Assembly: GCA_016271365.2 (NCBI GenBank)
Contig: CM057452.1
Location: 1,244,679,001 to 1,244,743,000, forward strand
From: Neoceratodus forsteri
Taxonomy: Eukaryota > Chordata > Ceratodontiformes > Ceratodontidae
Direction: 5' to 3'
DNA length: 64,000 bases
The notes under the pieces are model-generated. The model ran no database searches. It had not been told where the DNA came from and saw only the letters and a program-made list of their open reading frames with translations. The position numbers and the translations under genes are program-made. Of the stretch, positions 22,963-34,898 are shown piece after piece. Every line of letters begins with the position of its first letter. Within the stretch, counting starts at the first letter, position 1.

Positions 22963-23673
22963 AATGCCATTGAAATGAATGGACCTATATATGTTTCAAT
23001 GGGACCATTCATTTCAATTACAATTTTTCTGGTCATTTTGTGCTGGGCTAGTGAAACTCCTTTTGGGTTGGTGGATTTTTCTAATCACTAGCCCTGATGG
23101 CTAGTGGCTGAAAAAGTTAGTTTCGAGTCTGCAAAATCTCTAGCACCGCAGTGCATGGTGGCCACATGTGGACAGGGGACTGTCTCATACCTCTCAACAG
23201 TCCTTTAGTGACGTGTCCCTCATTTTATCCCTTAGCATTGTTGTGTCCCTCCTTGTAAATGGTGTTGCCACACAGAGAAGGTGCTGTAGCAAAAAGTTAG
23301 TTTTCAGCTTGGTGGTCCAGCTGCAGGCAGGGTGTCCAGCTTCAAGGTGGAGAGCCAGCAATAGGGAGCCAGATCTGGGGAGACTGATCCCATACCTCTT
23401 AACTGTCACTCATTACAATATAGAGTCGTGGCACCAACTATCTGGACTTCTACTGTAATGGAAGCAGATTCAATTATGGCTTGAACTCCCCATCCCCAAT
23501 CAAGTAACTAATTCATGGGTACTTTATGGTCCAGGTGATGGAATCTCTTTGGAGACACTGATTCTAGAGAGTGGATGGGGAGTATCTGCAAAACAGAAGG
23601 TTACACAGGAGTCAAAGGGAACCCATAGTTCTTAGGGAAAAGTAGTACAGCTAGATAGTAAATAAAACTATGC
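22963..23673. other. Unassigned interval containing an inverted repeat
   Basis: No gene recognised. It holds the perfect inverted repeat at 22969-23018. Confidence 0.4.
22969..23018. repeat. Perfect 14-bp inverted repeat, 22-nt loop
   Basis: ATTGAAATGAATGG (22969-22982) faces CCATTCATTTCAAT (23005-23018), just after the L2 tail. No A-rich or T-run context that would suggest a terminator. Confidence 0.85.
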
Positions 23674-24080
23674 TTAATGGCCATTAATGTATGGCCACAA
23701 CATGACCATAATTTTCATGCCAATGAAAATTTAATTTGGATAGTTTTAATGGCCATTAATGTATTGGCGCAACATGAACATAATTTTCACGGCAATGAAA
23801 AGCTCATTGCTCAGTTTTAATGGTTATTAAACATGCCATTAAAATAGCCTGATACAAAATATAAGGGGTGTACCACACCCATTTAATATTTAATGGATAC
23901 CTGTCATGGTTAATTAATGGCATGGATGAGTAAAATAATGGTTTGCACCCATTAAACATCAACAATTAATGGAAATTAAATGGGAATAAAAATTGGGCAT
24001 TAAAAAACGTAATGCTGAAAATTAATGGGTTTGCATGAAAATAATGGAAAAGTAATGGAATTTTAATGGATTTCAATGCA
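23674..24080. repeat. Tandem 71-72-bp repeat in a TTAATGG/CCATTAA-rich stretch
   Basis: Two head-to-tail units, 23674-23745 and 23746-23816, share TTAATGGCCATTAATG, the AACATGA(C/A)CATAATTTTCA block and CAATGAAAA. A partial third unit starts at 23817. Downstream to about 24080 the 7-mer TTAATGG or its complement recurs, about a dozen times over the whole stretch, without a fixed period. No coding potential. Confidence 0.78.
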
Positions 24081-24219
24081 ATGGTGATATCCTATTTAAT
24101 TTGGGAACTTAACTGAGGGTTGTTATTGTGATTTGCATATACTGTACAGCTCATAATGCTTTTCATTATCAGTGTGTTTCATTTTGTATTTCTTTCAAAC
24201 TTTGTTTGATTTTGATGTG

Positions 24220-24710
24220 TACCATGTTGGTACCATTGTGGTGTCAATTTTCTAGATGCACTGATGCCTCAGTGATACCATATAAGCTTGGGATTATATG
24301 TGCACCAATTTGCTCCTCTAACGTAATACCCTTGTGGTGACATTTCCCAATACTGATACCACAGAGGTACCAAATAAGTCTTTGTGGTATATAGAAAACA
24401 GTTTTGTATTACCATTGCATTATCATTGGGCAGTTCTAGGGCAATATGGAGTCCCACATGAAAGGGGACTCAAAATTACGTAATACCACTGTGCTACCAT
24501 TGCCCATTTACCAGTCTGGACAACCTGACGAAATTGCCATTGGGATGCCACTGTGCCATAGCACTACCACTGAGGCAGGAAAACTTGAGTGGGTTGACAC
24601 CATTGTACTACCAGACTACCACTGGATAGTACTATTGCTCAATTTCAGGCATACCCAGGTGTTGCCATTGGTAGAATGCGGTGTTGCCATTGCAACACAT
24701 TTGGTAAGGC
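24220..24710. repeat. CCAYTG-motif-rich cryptic repeat
   Basis: CCATTG or CCACTG, usually inside TACCAYTG or TGCCAYTG, appears eleven times in ~490 bp without a constant period. This looks like cryptically simple DNA or a very decayed satellite. Frames crossing it have no domains. Confidence 0.6.
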
Positions 24711-24899
24711 ACAGTTGAATACTCTCAAACAAATGAACATTGCACTCACTTCCCTTACAAGAGGACCTCCTGACAATAAGGTACCAGTATAAACAGCATT
24801 AAAAAGGAGCCTTTACTCACACAATCTCACTGCTTCCATGTTTTTTGTTAATTTGTTCAAAGTGCCAAAGTGGAATGAAGTGCTATGGAAATCTGGATT

Positions 24900-25758
24900 C
24901 TTAGGACGCAATTCTCAAAGCCCTGCATCTGAAGCAAGGTGCTTGCACCAAACAGATATGGTGCAAGGTGCACCTTGTGTCCAGGGCTGCCTCCACACAA
25001 TTTCCAAAGTTGTCTGCGTCGACCGCAGGCTGCCTGCCCCAAACAGGGCTTGCGCCAGCCCTGCACTGCCCTGCAACACGATGCTAGGTGGACTGCACTG
25101 ACGCAAGCTGCAGCTTGATATTCACAGACAGCACCCAGTGGGAGAAATTCTAAGTCCCCTTAGACCAGCCAGGGCTGGCGTAAGGGGACTTAGACATCGC
25201 TCCCCTGGAGGAGCTGTCCTATGGGTAGTGCAGCGTGTCTTACCTCCCCAACCCCACCGTGCCCCACAAGTGCCATATAGTTGACCCCCCATCCAGGTTG
25301 TGCCCCATAGGGCATCCAGGACAGAAGCACCCACCTGATCCTCGATGTGCCCCATAGCATGTAGGTAGTACCCCCCCTCCAGATCCCAGTGCCCCAGTTT
25401 GTTCCAGGACAGCTGCAACCTACCCTTCCACTGGTGCCTGTGCCCCTACTCATGCAGGTGGTGTCCCTTCCATTCCCAGACAGAGCAGGGGACCGGCACA
25501 GCCCTCCGCACACCTCCGCTGCTGGTCCTGAATTGGATGGACCATACAGCCGATGGTCTAAGGGGCTTGCAGCGAACCCTTCCATGCACCATGCAGTAGC
25601 CGCATGGCTGGGGTTGCTGTAAGTGTTGGGTCTTAGGCACTGGGACCCCTCCTGTACCAGAATCTGGTGCAGGGTCCCTGGCGCAATGGGCTTCGGCCCA
25701 AGCTGATGTTTACCATAGCTGTACACCAAACGAGCCTGCATGAGAATTGGGCCCTCAG
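24900..25758. mobile_element. Candidate MITE with imperfect terminal inverted repeats
   Basis: The left end CTTAGGACGCAATTCTCA and the reverse complement of the right end (CTGAGGGCCCAATTCTCATG) match over roughly 15 of 18 positions. The interior is GC-rich, unlike its AT-rich flanks. It contains a strong hairpin (25150-25193) and no domain-bearing frame. No clean target duplication was found. Length ~859 bp. Frames up to 183 codons on the minus strand (25190-25741) look like composition effects. Confidence 0.5.
25150..25193. repeat. Strong two-part palindrome inside the candidate MITE
   Basis: CTAAGTCCCCTTA (25150-25162) pairs perfectly with TAAGGGGACTTAG (25181-25193). Inside the loop, CCAGCC pairs with GGCTGG. 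Confidence 0.9.
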
Positions 25759-26985
25759 TGTCTTAATTGCCTGGAGGTCCTCATACATAAAAGATTATTT
25801 ATGCAGAGTTGTTTTCAATCCTTGTTTAGTGTTTCTCTGCACCTCTCATGCCCACCTCACCCCACCACACCTCACCTCACCTCATGGTATGCTGGGATCT
25901 GAAACTGAAAGGACAGTGTATTTGTTTTTCTTTTTTAAATAAACACATGAATTGGATTAATTGTATACTTGAACACAACCTCAAACTCTGGTCTGCTCCA
26001 GAATATGATCTGCTCCTCTGCTAAACATTACCTTGCTGCTCAGAGTGACCACTGCCGAGTTCCACTTTCACAAACACCACATCGGGTAAATGCACTAAAA
26101 AGATGGAGGCAGAAAACTGTTTTCATTGGCTCATTTTTCCATGTTTTTTGAAAATAAAACCCAAAAACAGCCTCCCTACAGGCAGTACCATTTGACTTGC
26201 ACTAATGGTTACCTATTATTTTTCAATCCACTGCACTGAACCATTGGCGAGCTATTAGCTGGAAGTTCCACCTTCTGCATTCACCGATTTGCTGCTGGGT
26301 TGGGAGATCTTTGTAATCATTCCCTCCTAGTCTGTCAGGCTTATAGGGAACATGTTAGGCATGATACTGGAGAAAAGTGTGATCATGTCTGCATTTGTTC
26401 TCCCCTCTCAATGTCAGATGAGCCAGAGAGCACTGACAGAACCAAAACATGGCACTGCTAAAAGCCATGCTTATATTCTGCACCGATCCTCTCCCGAACT
26501 GCAGATCGGGGTTGGATGCTCCATGTCTGTTGGGAGTGGTTGGGAATTCTGTCTTGGAAACAAGCACAGCGTGAGAAAAACAAGGATCAACAAGCTGGGA
26601 CACAGCATCAGACAGGGACTGCAGGGCAGCTAATCTTATAGGGCAGGAGATCCATTTGGTTGGGTGTGGAAGGATCCAGCTGCAGGGTGGGTTGTCTCCT
26701 GGGGAGTTTATGGGGGGTGCTGTAGTGATCCTGGTACTGCTGGTGGGAGGGTCTGGTCTGTATTGAAGGGTTGTCTCAGCCAGGGTACAGTATATTACAA
26801 TATCATTTTAAATGGTATGTTGATTTTAGCAGTTTAATTTACTAGTGCAGCCGCCTCAGATTTTAGGCACTTACATATCATACTTTCAGAATGAAAACAT
26901 AAAATAACCTCTATCTGTACCACAAGACTGGGGGGACATTATAATGTGGAAGTATAATAAATGTGAACCAACATTTAAAAAAAAT
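25759..26985. other. Unassigned interval
   Basis: A short CACCT-type simple run lies at about 25856-25883. Otherwise no feature recognised. Confidence 0.35.
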
Positions 26986-27240
26986 TCTAAAACAGTGCAG
27001 TGGTAAAGAAGTGTAAAATAAAAATTGTAAGTGGAGTGCATTAACATCTAAGGAAATGCAGTGATAAAAAAGTGTGCAAGAAAACTTGTCAATTATTTGC
27101 AGTGCTATTACAGTGTGCATCCAAAAATAAGAAAGATAATGCAGTGGTAAATGAGTGTAACAGAAAGTCAATGGAGTGTATTAACAGTGCAGTGAATAAA
27201 AGCAGTGGGAAATCAGTGTGGGCTGTAATAACACTTATAT
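26986..27240. repeat. Irregular minisatellite based on TGCAGTGRTAAA..AGTGT
   Basis: Units beginning GTGCAGTGGTAAAGAAGTGT, ATGCAGTGATAAAAAAGTGT, ATGCAGTGGTAAATGAGTGT and GTGCAGTGAATAAAAGCAGT follow one another. They are separated by related sequence such as GGAGTGCATTAAC and GGAGTGTATTAAC. Period is irregular. Confidence 0.65.
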
Positions 27241-29107
27241 GAGACTCAAGACTGCAGTGTGCACTCCACTTCCTTCTGCGTCAGCTCTCTTGCTATTCAT
27301 ATTTGGATCACTCCTTGGTGCTCCATGGACTATCGTACCAGACCCCCGGCCTCCCTTCTCACATGCATTGGATCTTGCCAGCTGGTTCATTATCAATCTC
27401 GATCCAGTTCAACTGCATCCTGGACTTCCTTGTTGCGGATCACCCAGTCCAGCTCCAGTACAAGTTTGTTTTCTCCTTCAGATGTGGGAACCTCATCCTC
27501 TTCGCTTCAGCACCATCTGTCCTCTCCTCTCTTCATTTGACTCCTTCATCAGTTGTGCGACTCGTTTATTTCAGCTCACTTGCTCTCAATGCTTGGCTTC
27601 ACCCCTTGGCCTTCCGTAAATCATCATCTGAGGTAGTCGGTGACCATAGCGACTGTGATTGAGTGCCTAGAAAAATGTAGAGTCAATCTCGGCAACTGTG
27701 ATCATGGCTATCTAGGGAAAAGGCTGACTGGATACTGTGGTAGGCAAAAACCGTGGCAGGAACTTGTGCAAATACATGCGTGGGCCCGCAGGGGGCGGGG
27801 GAAGGATGGCATGTGGAAGGGGTTGTGGTGAGCAACTGCCGAGCTGGATCACTGGTGTTGTGGGGAGGGTGGTTGGCTGGGAGGCATGGGGTACTGGGTT
27901 CTGATCCGGCATGGTGCGGGTTTGTTTTTTTTGCTGCCTGGTGGCATGTATTTTGTCACGTCCCACCCGACATGCACCCCCCTGGAGTTGAGAATCCATA
28001 AGTTGAGGGGTGCGGGGTGGGTGGGGGACCAGCTGCCCTGCATTAAAAATGAGACCTGTAGGTCTTGGGCACCGTTTTTCTGTGTGCTGCTAGCGTGCAA
28101 CGCTGAAATCATTATTCAGCGATGTACACTCACCATAATATCGATTGCTGTTGCTCGATCACTGTTATGACATGGAACCATCCTCTGATGCCTTGCTTCA
28201 GCCTCCCTGCATCCTGCCACTGTTTCCTCGAGAGCCGACCTGGTTCTGTTCTCTCCTACACTGCATGTCCTCTGGTTTTGCCTTAGCCTATCCTTCCTCG
28301 CATCATTCCTTCATTCCTTCAGGATCCACTCTGGACTTTCATTCCCATTTGAATGGCTGCCTTTTCCTCTCCACCTTGCAGGCTTGGGGCTTCATCTTGT
28401 TTAGCTGTGGCTCTTTTGGGCCTAGTAACCTATCTCTGACCAATATTCCTACCCACTCATTACTCCTCTGGTTATCCATCTCATACTCCCACTCTCATTA
28501 TTCTAACAGCTCCCATACAATACTCAATGGATCACTTGTTCATTTCACCTAAGGAAACTACTTCTAGCACACATCCCTTGGATAACATGCCTCATAAACT
28601 CTGTTGTCATCCTAGAGTTTTCCATACTGCTCAATCAGCTCCCCACAACCATTCCAAAATCTCATTCGACTGAACACTAGAAAGATTCCATCTCTCTCTC
28701 TATTTCAATACTCCCAACAAATACTGACTATTTAATTACTGTGAACTTCCTTGACTATCATGCTTTTCTGCCTATCTTCCTAGACAGAAAGTACTTAAGA
28801 TCTTCTGCTATGCCCCAACTTATCATCCATTATTGCTGCTACGAATACCGGGAATCTCAAGATACCTCTCGTGCTACCTTGAACATCATCCAGTTACCTT
28901 CTGCAGCCTCTCCCACTATCACTAACTCTGTTTACTATGTTTCTCGATGCATACTTCCTCAACAAACACTGCTTGTCCTAAGACTTTCTCAGCTGCCTTC
29001 CCAGAACGTTTATTGATGGATCTCCAGTGCCTAGCCATTTACTAATGACATGCTGTCCAAACCAATGTTTGTTAGCTCCTGGACATCACCATACCTCATG
29101 CAATCTG
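27241..29107. other. Unassigned interval
   Basis: About 1.9 kb with several overlapping frames of 80-135 codons on both strands and no recognised motif. A small G-rich block sits at 27780-28050. I cannot assign it. Confidence 0.35.
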
Positions 29108-29789
29108 AGCTGTGGTGGTCGTGAGGGCCCTTGGTTGCTTCACCCTTCCCCCTAGCTGGACCCCTGCAGACTTGTCTCCCCACAGGGAAAAAAGGAACAG
29201 GTGCGCAGACAAGGAGCTCAGCCGCGCCTACCTACTTCAGTGAACTACTGCCAGAAATATGCTAAGCTTGTACAGGAACCTTGAGTGTAATTTTAACTTC
29301 AGACTGTAGAATCTCCTGGCTGCCTCTGGTGCCTTAATTTTAAACTGTACAGCATAAGAAATCGTAGTTAACTGCCTTACTGAGCTGCAAAAGTCTCCAT
29401 TGTGCCCCAGCTGCTTGTAACTAATTTGCACAGGAATTTCAGCCAGTAAAACCTTCCAGTGGCTTCTGGTGCCTTAATTTTAAACTACACAGCATAAGAA
29501 ATCATAGTTAACTGCCTTACTAAGCTGCAAAAGTCTCCATTTTGCTCCAGGTGCTTGTAATTAATTTGCACAGGAATTTCAGACTGCCTCTCCCTCTGCT
29601 TACCTGTGTATAAATACAGTGCCCTTTTCTCTTTCTTCCTTAGCTGTGGTGGTTGTGATGGCCTTCGGTTGCTTCACCGTCCCCCCTAGCCAGACCACTG
29701 CAGACTCATCTCCCCGTAGGGAAAAAAGGAACAGGTACGCACACAAGGAGCTCAGCCACGCCTACCTACTTCGGTGGACTGCTGCCAGT
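29108..29789. repeat. Pair of ~147-bp direct repeats enclosing a tandem pair
   Basis: 29108-29254 and 29642-29789 are diverged copies of one sequence sharing AGCTGTGGTGGT, CCCCCTAGC, AGGGAAAAAAGGAACAGGT, CAAGGAGCTCAGCC and CGCCTACCTACTTC. Between them lies a separate 140-bp tandem pair (29318-29582). The set stands 0.6-1.3 kb upstream of the LINE A endonuclease. It could be the LINE's repeated 5' UTR or the ends of an unidentified small LTR-like element. Confidence 0.8.
29318..29582. repeat. Tandem 140-bp repeat, two units
   Basis: 29318-29442 and 29459-29582 share TCTGGTGCCTTAATTTTAAA, CAGCATAAGAAATC, GTTAACTGCCTTACT and TTTGCACAGGAATTTCAG, each ending at a matching position 140 bases apart. 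Confidence 0.88.
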
Positions 29790-30424
29790 GGAGGCCCCAC
29801 CGGTGCTGGGCGCTGGCTCCCCACCTCCTGCACCACCGCCCTTGGTGAGAATCTACTTATATAGCTGAGATCATGTGAGCTGAGATCATGTGAGCTGCAG
29901 AACCTATCAGCTCACTTTACCATTTGCAGGTTCTCAGTTTCCTCCACTAGGGGGTGCACCTCACAACTCTTGTTCGCGCTAACCCACATCAGCTGGCTAA
30001 ATAGGCAAGACATTTTGTCCCTTCACATTTCTGGCTGCAGTTTGTGTCGGACTGGAGCAGGTGGTAGGAAAAGCCTGCAAAACAACTCTTGCAAAACAAG
30101 CATAGCTTGCTGCGGCCTTGCCCTGTCTAGATTGGGGACTCGTTGCAACAAACTGCTCTGAACCTAAATCATACTGTGCTCAGCCTGCTTCACTCTCCTC
30201 TGAACCCCCAGAGGTGGCCAAACAATATTGAATATACTTAGCCCCATTCTTAACCTGATCCCTGCCTGTAGTATCCCAGCACATTATCCGACCAAATCAA
30301 CTACAGCTAAATTTGCTGGGTGATTCTCACTTAGCACACTTGCTTCCTAACCTAGCTGAATGGTGCTGAGGTTACATTCCAAAACCTATTTCCAACCCCC
30401 TCATATACATAACTCATCATGCTG

Positions 30425-33230
30425 CCCCCACAGTGGGAAGAGCTAAAGGATCTAAAGATTGTCCACCTCAATATATGGAGCATCCTTGCCAATCACTCAA
30501 ATCTAAAGGCGTGGGTCACCTACTACAAACTTGACATCCTTGGGGTCTCAGAAACCTGGCTTAAACCTGTGCACCCTGACTGTGTCTGTGCTCTCCCTGG
30601 CTACCTTGTGATTAGACAGGACAGGGCTGGCGAATAGCATGGTAGTGGGTTGGTGATCTAATTACAATCTCATCTAAAAGTGACTGACATACTCACCCCT
30701 CCCCTCCCAGAGTTTATACATGCCCTCCTCCATTTGGTAACACTAAGAAGCTTCACCTCACCTGTGTATACAACCCCCAAAGGTGGTGTTCTATGGGCTC
30801 TCCTACCTACTTGACTGCCTTAACCCCAAGGTGAGAACTAGTGAACTCCTAATGTTTGGGGACTTCAACCTTAACTGGCTGAGTGGGAATGCAAAAATCT
30901 ATGAACCCCTTCTATCTGGCCTTGCCCTCACCCAACTTATCACCAAACCCACCATACCCTCCTCCTCCTCCAGGAAAATGGCTCTCTGCTTTACTGGATG
31001 CTGTGTAATAGGCCTGACCGAATTACCACCTCAGGCCTCCTTCCCAATTCGATCTCGGACCATTGCCCTACATACTGCATCTGGAAGATTCAAAATTCCA
31101 GGGTTCCACCAAAAGTCTTACAGATGAGAGATTACTAAAACTTTGACCTAAACAACTTCCATACCGACCTCAGCCTGACAGACTGGTCCCTGATATATGC
31201 AGACCCAGACCCCTCAGTTGCTCTAAACAGCTTTCTGACCATATTCACCTCACTACAAGACAGACATGCTCCACTCATTAAAAGAAGAGCAAGGGACACA
31301 GTAACTAAATGGTTACAAGGGGAACTGTTTGCCCTGATGAAGCTCAGGGACAAAAGTTGGCTAACATACAAAGCCTCTGGGAACAGATCAGACTTTGAGG
31401 TCTACAGGGAGCTTAGAAATTCATGCAAACAGGCAATCCACTTGGCAAAGAGTGATTTCTGCAAAGCATCCCTCGAAGTGTCCACCAAGAACCCAAATAG
31501 TTTCTGAAGCACTGTAAAGCACACAGTAAATGGTCTAGCTTGCCAGCAGGTCCCTTACCTGCAAATAAATGGAGTCAGTTGCAATAATCTCCAAACGATA
31601 GCTAACGCATTCAATGACCTGTTCTCAGACCTATCTGATCATACCTCTGTGCCTTCAATTTCTAAGGATATGGGTCCTGCTCCTGGTGCTCCACCTGATC
31701 CTCCACTCCCTCACTTTTACTTTAAGTCTGTCTCCTTCAAAGAAGCTCATAAGCTTCTAGTAGGTCCCCTTACTCCAGTGCTGGGCAAGACAACCTTGTG
31801 CCCAAACTGCTAAACCTTGGGGCCCCCTTCTTGGCCCGTCCAATCTCCCATATTCTAAACTCCTCACTCATGACGGGGTCTGTCCCTCCCATTTGGAAGG
31901 TGGCCCGTGTGACCCCTATCCTCAAGCATGGCAATCCCAAATTACTTAAGAACTATCGACCCATAGCGATTCTATCTGCAGTCAACAAACTGCTCAAGAA
32001 AGTAGTGGCCTCCCAGATTGCCCTCTTCCTCCAAACCTATGGCCTTCTCTCCTCTGAGCAGCATGGGTTACACAAAGGACATAGCACCTCTACTGCCCTA
32101 GCACAGGTCACCTCCAACATTAGAACCATGATTGATCAAGGCAAACTCACGGGGGCTGTCTTCATAGACCTGTCCAAGGCCTTCGACTTGGTCAATCGCA
32201 CCCTCCTGGGCTCTGCTCTCCAGTCTTTTGGTCCCTCCCCTCCCATCCTAGCCTGGTTCTCTAACTATCTCTCGGGTAGGAAACAGTACACGAGGTTCCA
32301 AAATGCCATATCCGTCCTATCACCAGTAGCCTGTGGGGTACCTCAGGGGTCAGTCCTTGGTCCCCTCTTTTTTCCCTCTTTATAATCCAATTGCCCTCAA
32401 TCCCAACCTTTGGACAAGTTACTCTATATGCCGATGATATGGTGCTCCTTGCCAGTTCACAAAGCATTGATGACATTAACAATGGACTAAACTGGATTTC
32501 GGTCACATCCAATCCTGGTTCAAGGCAAGTAAGCTGGTCATCAACCTTCAGAAGACACAGACAATGTTATTCAGCTCCCTTCTCAAGGTGAGAGCATGCC
32601 TGGTCATGCTCAGAGTTGATGGCACTGACGGCACCCTTTTGAAGGTGGTGGAATCGTTCAAGTACTTGGAGGTGACTCTTGACCCACAAATGGATCTCAC
32701 CCTGCACATACTTAACTCCTGTAAGGCAACTAACTGTAAACTAGGACTTGCGTACAGAGCAAAAGCTGCCTCACCCCAGCTGCCAGACTTGCCCTGGCAA
32801 AAGCGGTCTTCCTCCCCTCGCTTTGTTACGGGCTTACCTCCTTCATGAATGCCCCCAAAGTCTGGCTCTCCAAATGGGACACCTCGTATAACAACATATG
32901 TTGGTTCACCCTATCAGACCCTCGTCTCACCCATTGGTGTCTACTTTACTCTAGACTGGGTTGGCTTTCCCCAAGCAACCATCGCTCATTCGTTATGGGC
33001 AACTTTACAGATAACATCATCCGATAATCTACTCCTCCAGCACTTGCTGACCTCCTCCAGCTTGTCCCCTCTGGCTATCAGTTGAGGTCCACTGAATCCC
33101 AGGCGCTGATGGTTCCGAAGACTCAATCCCTTGCGGGAGATTGAGCATTTGCAGCTTTTGGCCCAAAAACCTGGAACCTCCTACCTCCTCACCTCACGTA
33201 AGAACTGTCCCCACCCACAGTTGTTTCAGG
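30425..33230 (+). pseudogene. LINE A endonuclease-reverse transcriptase, frameshifted
   Basis: Apurinic-type endonuclease starts at LKIVHLNIWSI (about 30455) with DILGVSETWLKP, then the GDFNLNWL catalytic block (about 30858) in the frame at 30783-31127. The linker at 31140-31780 reads TDWSLIYADPD, YRELRNSCKQAIHLAKSDF and FNDLFSDLS. RT in 31798-32385 shows WKVARVTPILKHG, NYRPIAIL, SSEQHG, AVFIDLSKAFDLV and GVPQGSVLGP. The YADD box (about 32426) lies in another frame (32391-32591), followed by VVESFKYLEVTLD. At least four frameshifts and internal stops make it inactive, though RT catalytic residues are intact. It is clearly related to the LINE at 0.37-2.03 kb. Confidence 0.87.
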
Positions 33231-33654
33231 TCCTCCCTTTGGGATTACCTAAAACAAGCCTCAAGCTGCCTCTATCCCCTGTAGTCCCTCCCTCCGTGAA
33301 GTGCCTGAAATTAAAAAAAATAAAAAATACCTGACTGCGGGCATTCACTTATTCCAAAAATAAATAACAAATAAGCAATATTCACAAATATTGTTGCTGC
33401 TGACACTGGCTCTAATTTTTCCTGGCTGCCCTCCCTGGGTTGTTCTGCCTCATACTGAACTGCATTAAAATTGTTTTCTGCCTGTTACCTGACTTTAGAT
33501 GATTGCTTATACCTGTCTGTACCTTGCCTGACAGTTGGACCCAAGCCTTTGTACTTTGTTTCGGCTGGTTCTTCTTGCTTGTATTCTGACTGTACCTTTG
33601 TGTAACTTGATGCTAGCCTCTGTACTGTTATTGCTTGTATCTCTGTAACTCTCC

Positions 33655-33733
33655 CAGGTCGCACCTGAAAATAGGCACGTGACTGTCTAGTGTGCTTACC
33701 TGGTAAACAAAAGCTAAATAAATAAATAAATAA
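33655..33733 (+). repeat. LINE A 3' tail shared with CORE-SINEs
   Basis: CCCAGGTCGCACCTG, then GTGTGCTTACCTGGTAAACA, then (AAAT)n. Related tails occur at 1-130 (minus), 18376-18583, 35388-35480 (minus), 41571-41690 (minus) and 62868-62940. Confidence 0.8.
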
Positions 33734-34898
33734 AATTTCTTCATCCATTACCATCAAGCGAATTAGCTGTCCATCCAGCAGTCCCTCCAGCCTATTCTCC
33801 ATGAAATATCGATGTTACTTTCTCCCGGTAAAGACTATCACTGAGAACAGGCCCTCACGATTGTTTATCCAGAAATCCACAACAGTTGAGACAAATTCAC
33901 TGTCCCAATCTTGCCTCCCAACCAATCTTAATCGGCCATAACACTAGGATCCAATGGCATTCCATACTAATCGACCTCCTAACCAATCCAGCCTATAGAC
34001 TCTTTCATATATCCACCTCCAAGCTTCTCTCAAGTATTTCAGCATTGGATTACCCATAAACCTAACCAGTCATAAGCCACCGCAGTGCATCTCATGGACA
34101 ATCACACTACAGTAAGACCCATATGTACTTCAGCCTACATACCAGTGGAGCATTTACAAGTATACTTATGATATCATGTCCAAATAAGCCATTCAATTCC
34201 TCATTCTGAACTTCTATTCATTCTCTATACATATTCGGCTACCATCTGGACTGCATCTCCAAAACTTCCTCTATTCATCTACTAATCCCTTATGGCATTA
34301 CTCCCATCAGGCACCCAAAGACTATCTTCTACTCATTTTTCTACTCTATGGATGTTTACTTAGTAACTCAGTGCTTCCTACTGAATTTCTTACCCCAGAC
34401 TTTACTGTGAAAGTCAAACCTTACAAAAGTTGGATCATTCACCTATGAATTCACAAAGCATCACATTTCCCACCGATCACGGTCTGGTACCATATCGTGC
34501 AAATCATGCCCTCCCTGCTCATTACACCCATGCAATCCCTTCGGACAAGCATCCTTCATCACCTCAGAAATCTGGACTTCATTCATCTTGCTTCAACTGG
34601 ATCTGCATCACACATAGGATTCTACTGCTACTTCAGAAAAAACCTGCTCTTCAACCTCAGGATCATCCTTCAATTTGCATCATCTATGGATTGAGGATGG
34701 GCCTACAGTTCTCCAAGAAGCTCACCTTCCTCACATTAGCTATGGTTACTGGAACCTAGGTTATTTTCCTTTAAGTATGCCCAGAGGACAGGCAGCCCAC
34801 CGGCCATGGGCCCTCAGAGGTTTCCTCCACTTGGGGGTTTTCTCTCTCCTGAGTGCCAGACAGTCATACTCTCTATGAGTTGGAGGAGATATCTTTTT
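33734..34898. other. Unassigned interval
   Basis: Pyrimidine-rich sequence with no recognised gene or repeat. Confidence 0.35.

Larger units (their letters stand above)
30400..33733 (+). mobile_element. LINE A: Jockey-superfamily non-LTR retrotransposon, near full length
   Basis: The element carries endonuclease, linker, RT and a 3' UTR ending in (AAAT)n at 33714-33733. The last 80 bases (CCCAGGTCGCACCTGAAAAT to TACCTGGTAAACAA) match the tails of CORE-SINEs here and the 3' end of LINE B at 62880-62940. The 5' limit is unclear: repeats at 29108-29789 may be part of its 5' UTR. An internal A-rich patch at 33311-33330 is not the final tail. Confidence 0.85.

Noticed and set aside
25190..25741. 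183-codon minus-strand frame
   Set aside because: No domain, overlaps other long frames on both strands in a GC-rich element; explained by base composition.
27870..27920. B-box-like GGTTCTGATCC as a tRNA-derived SINE
   Set aside because: No convincing A box at the right distance and no A-rich tail.
30290..30400. 2A-like motif upstream of LINE A endonuclease (LLGDSHLAHL)
   Set aside because: Only G-D is shared with the consensus; no N-P-G-P remnant even allowing single transitions.
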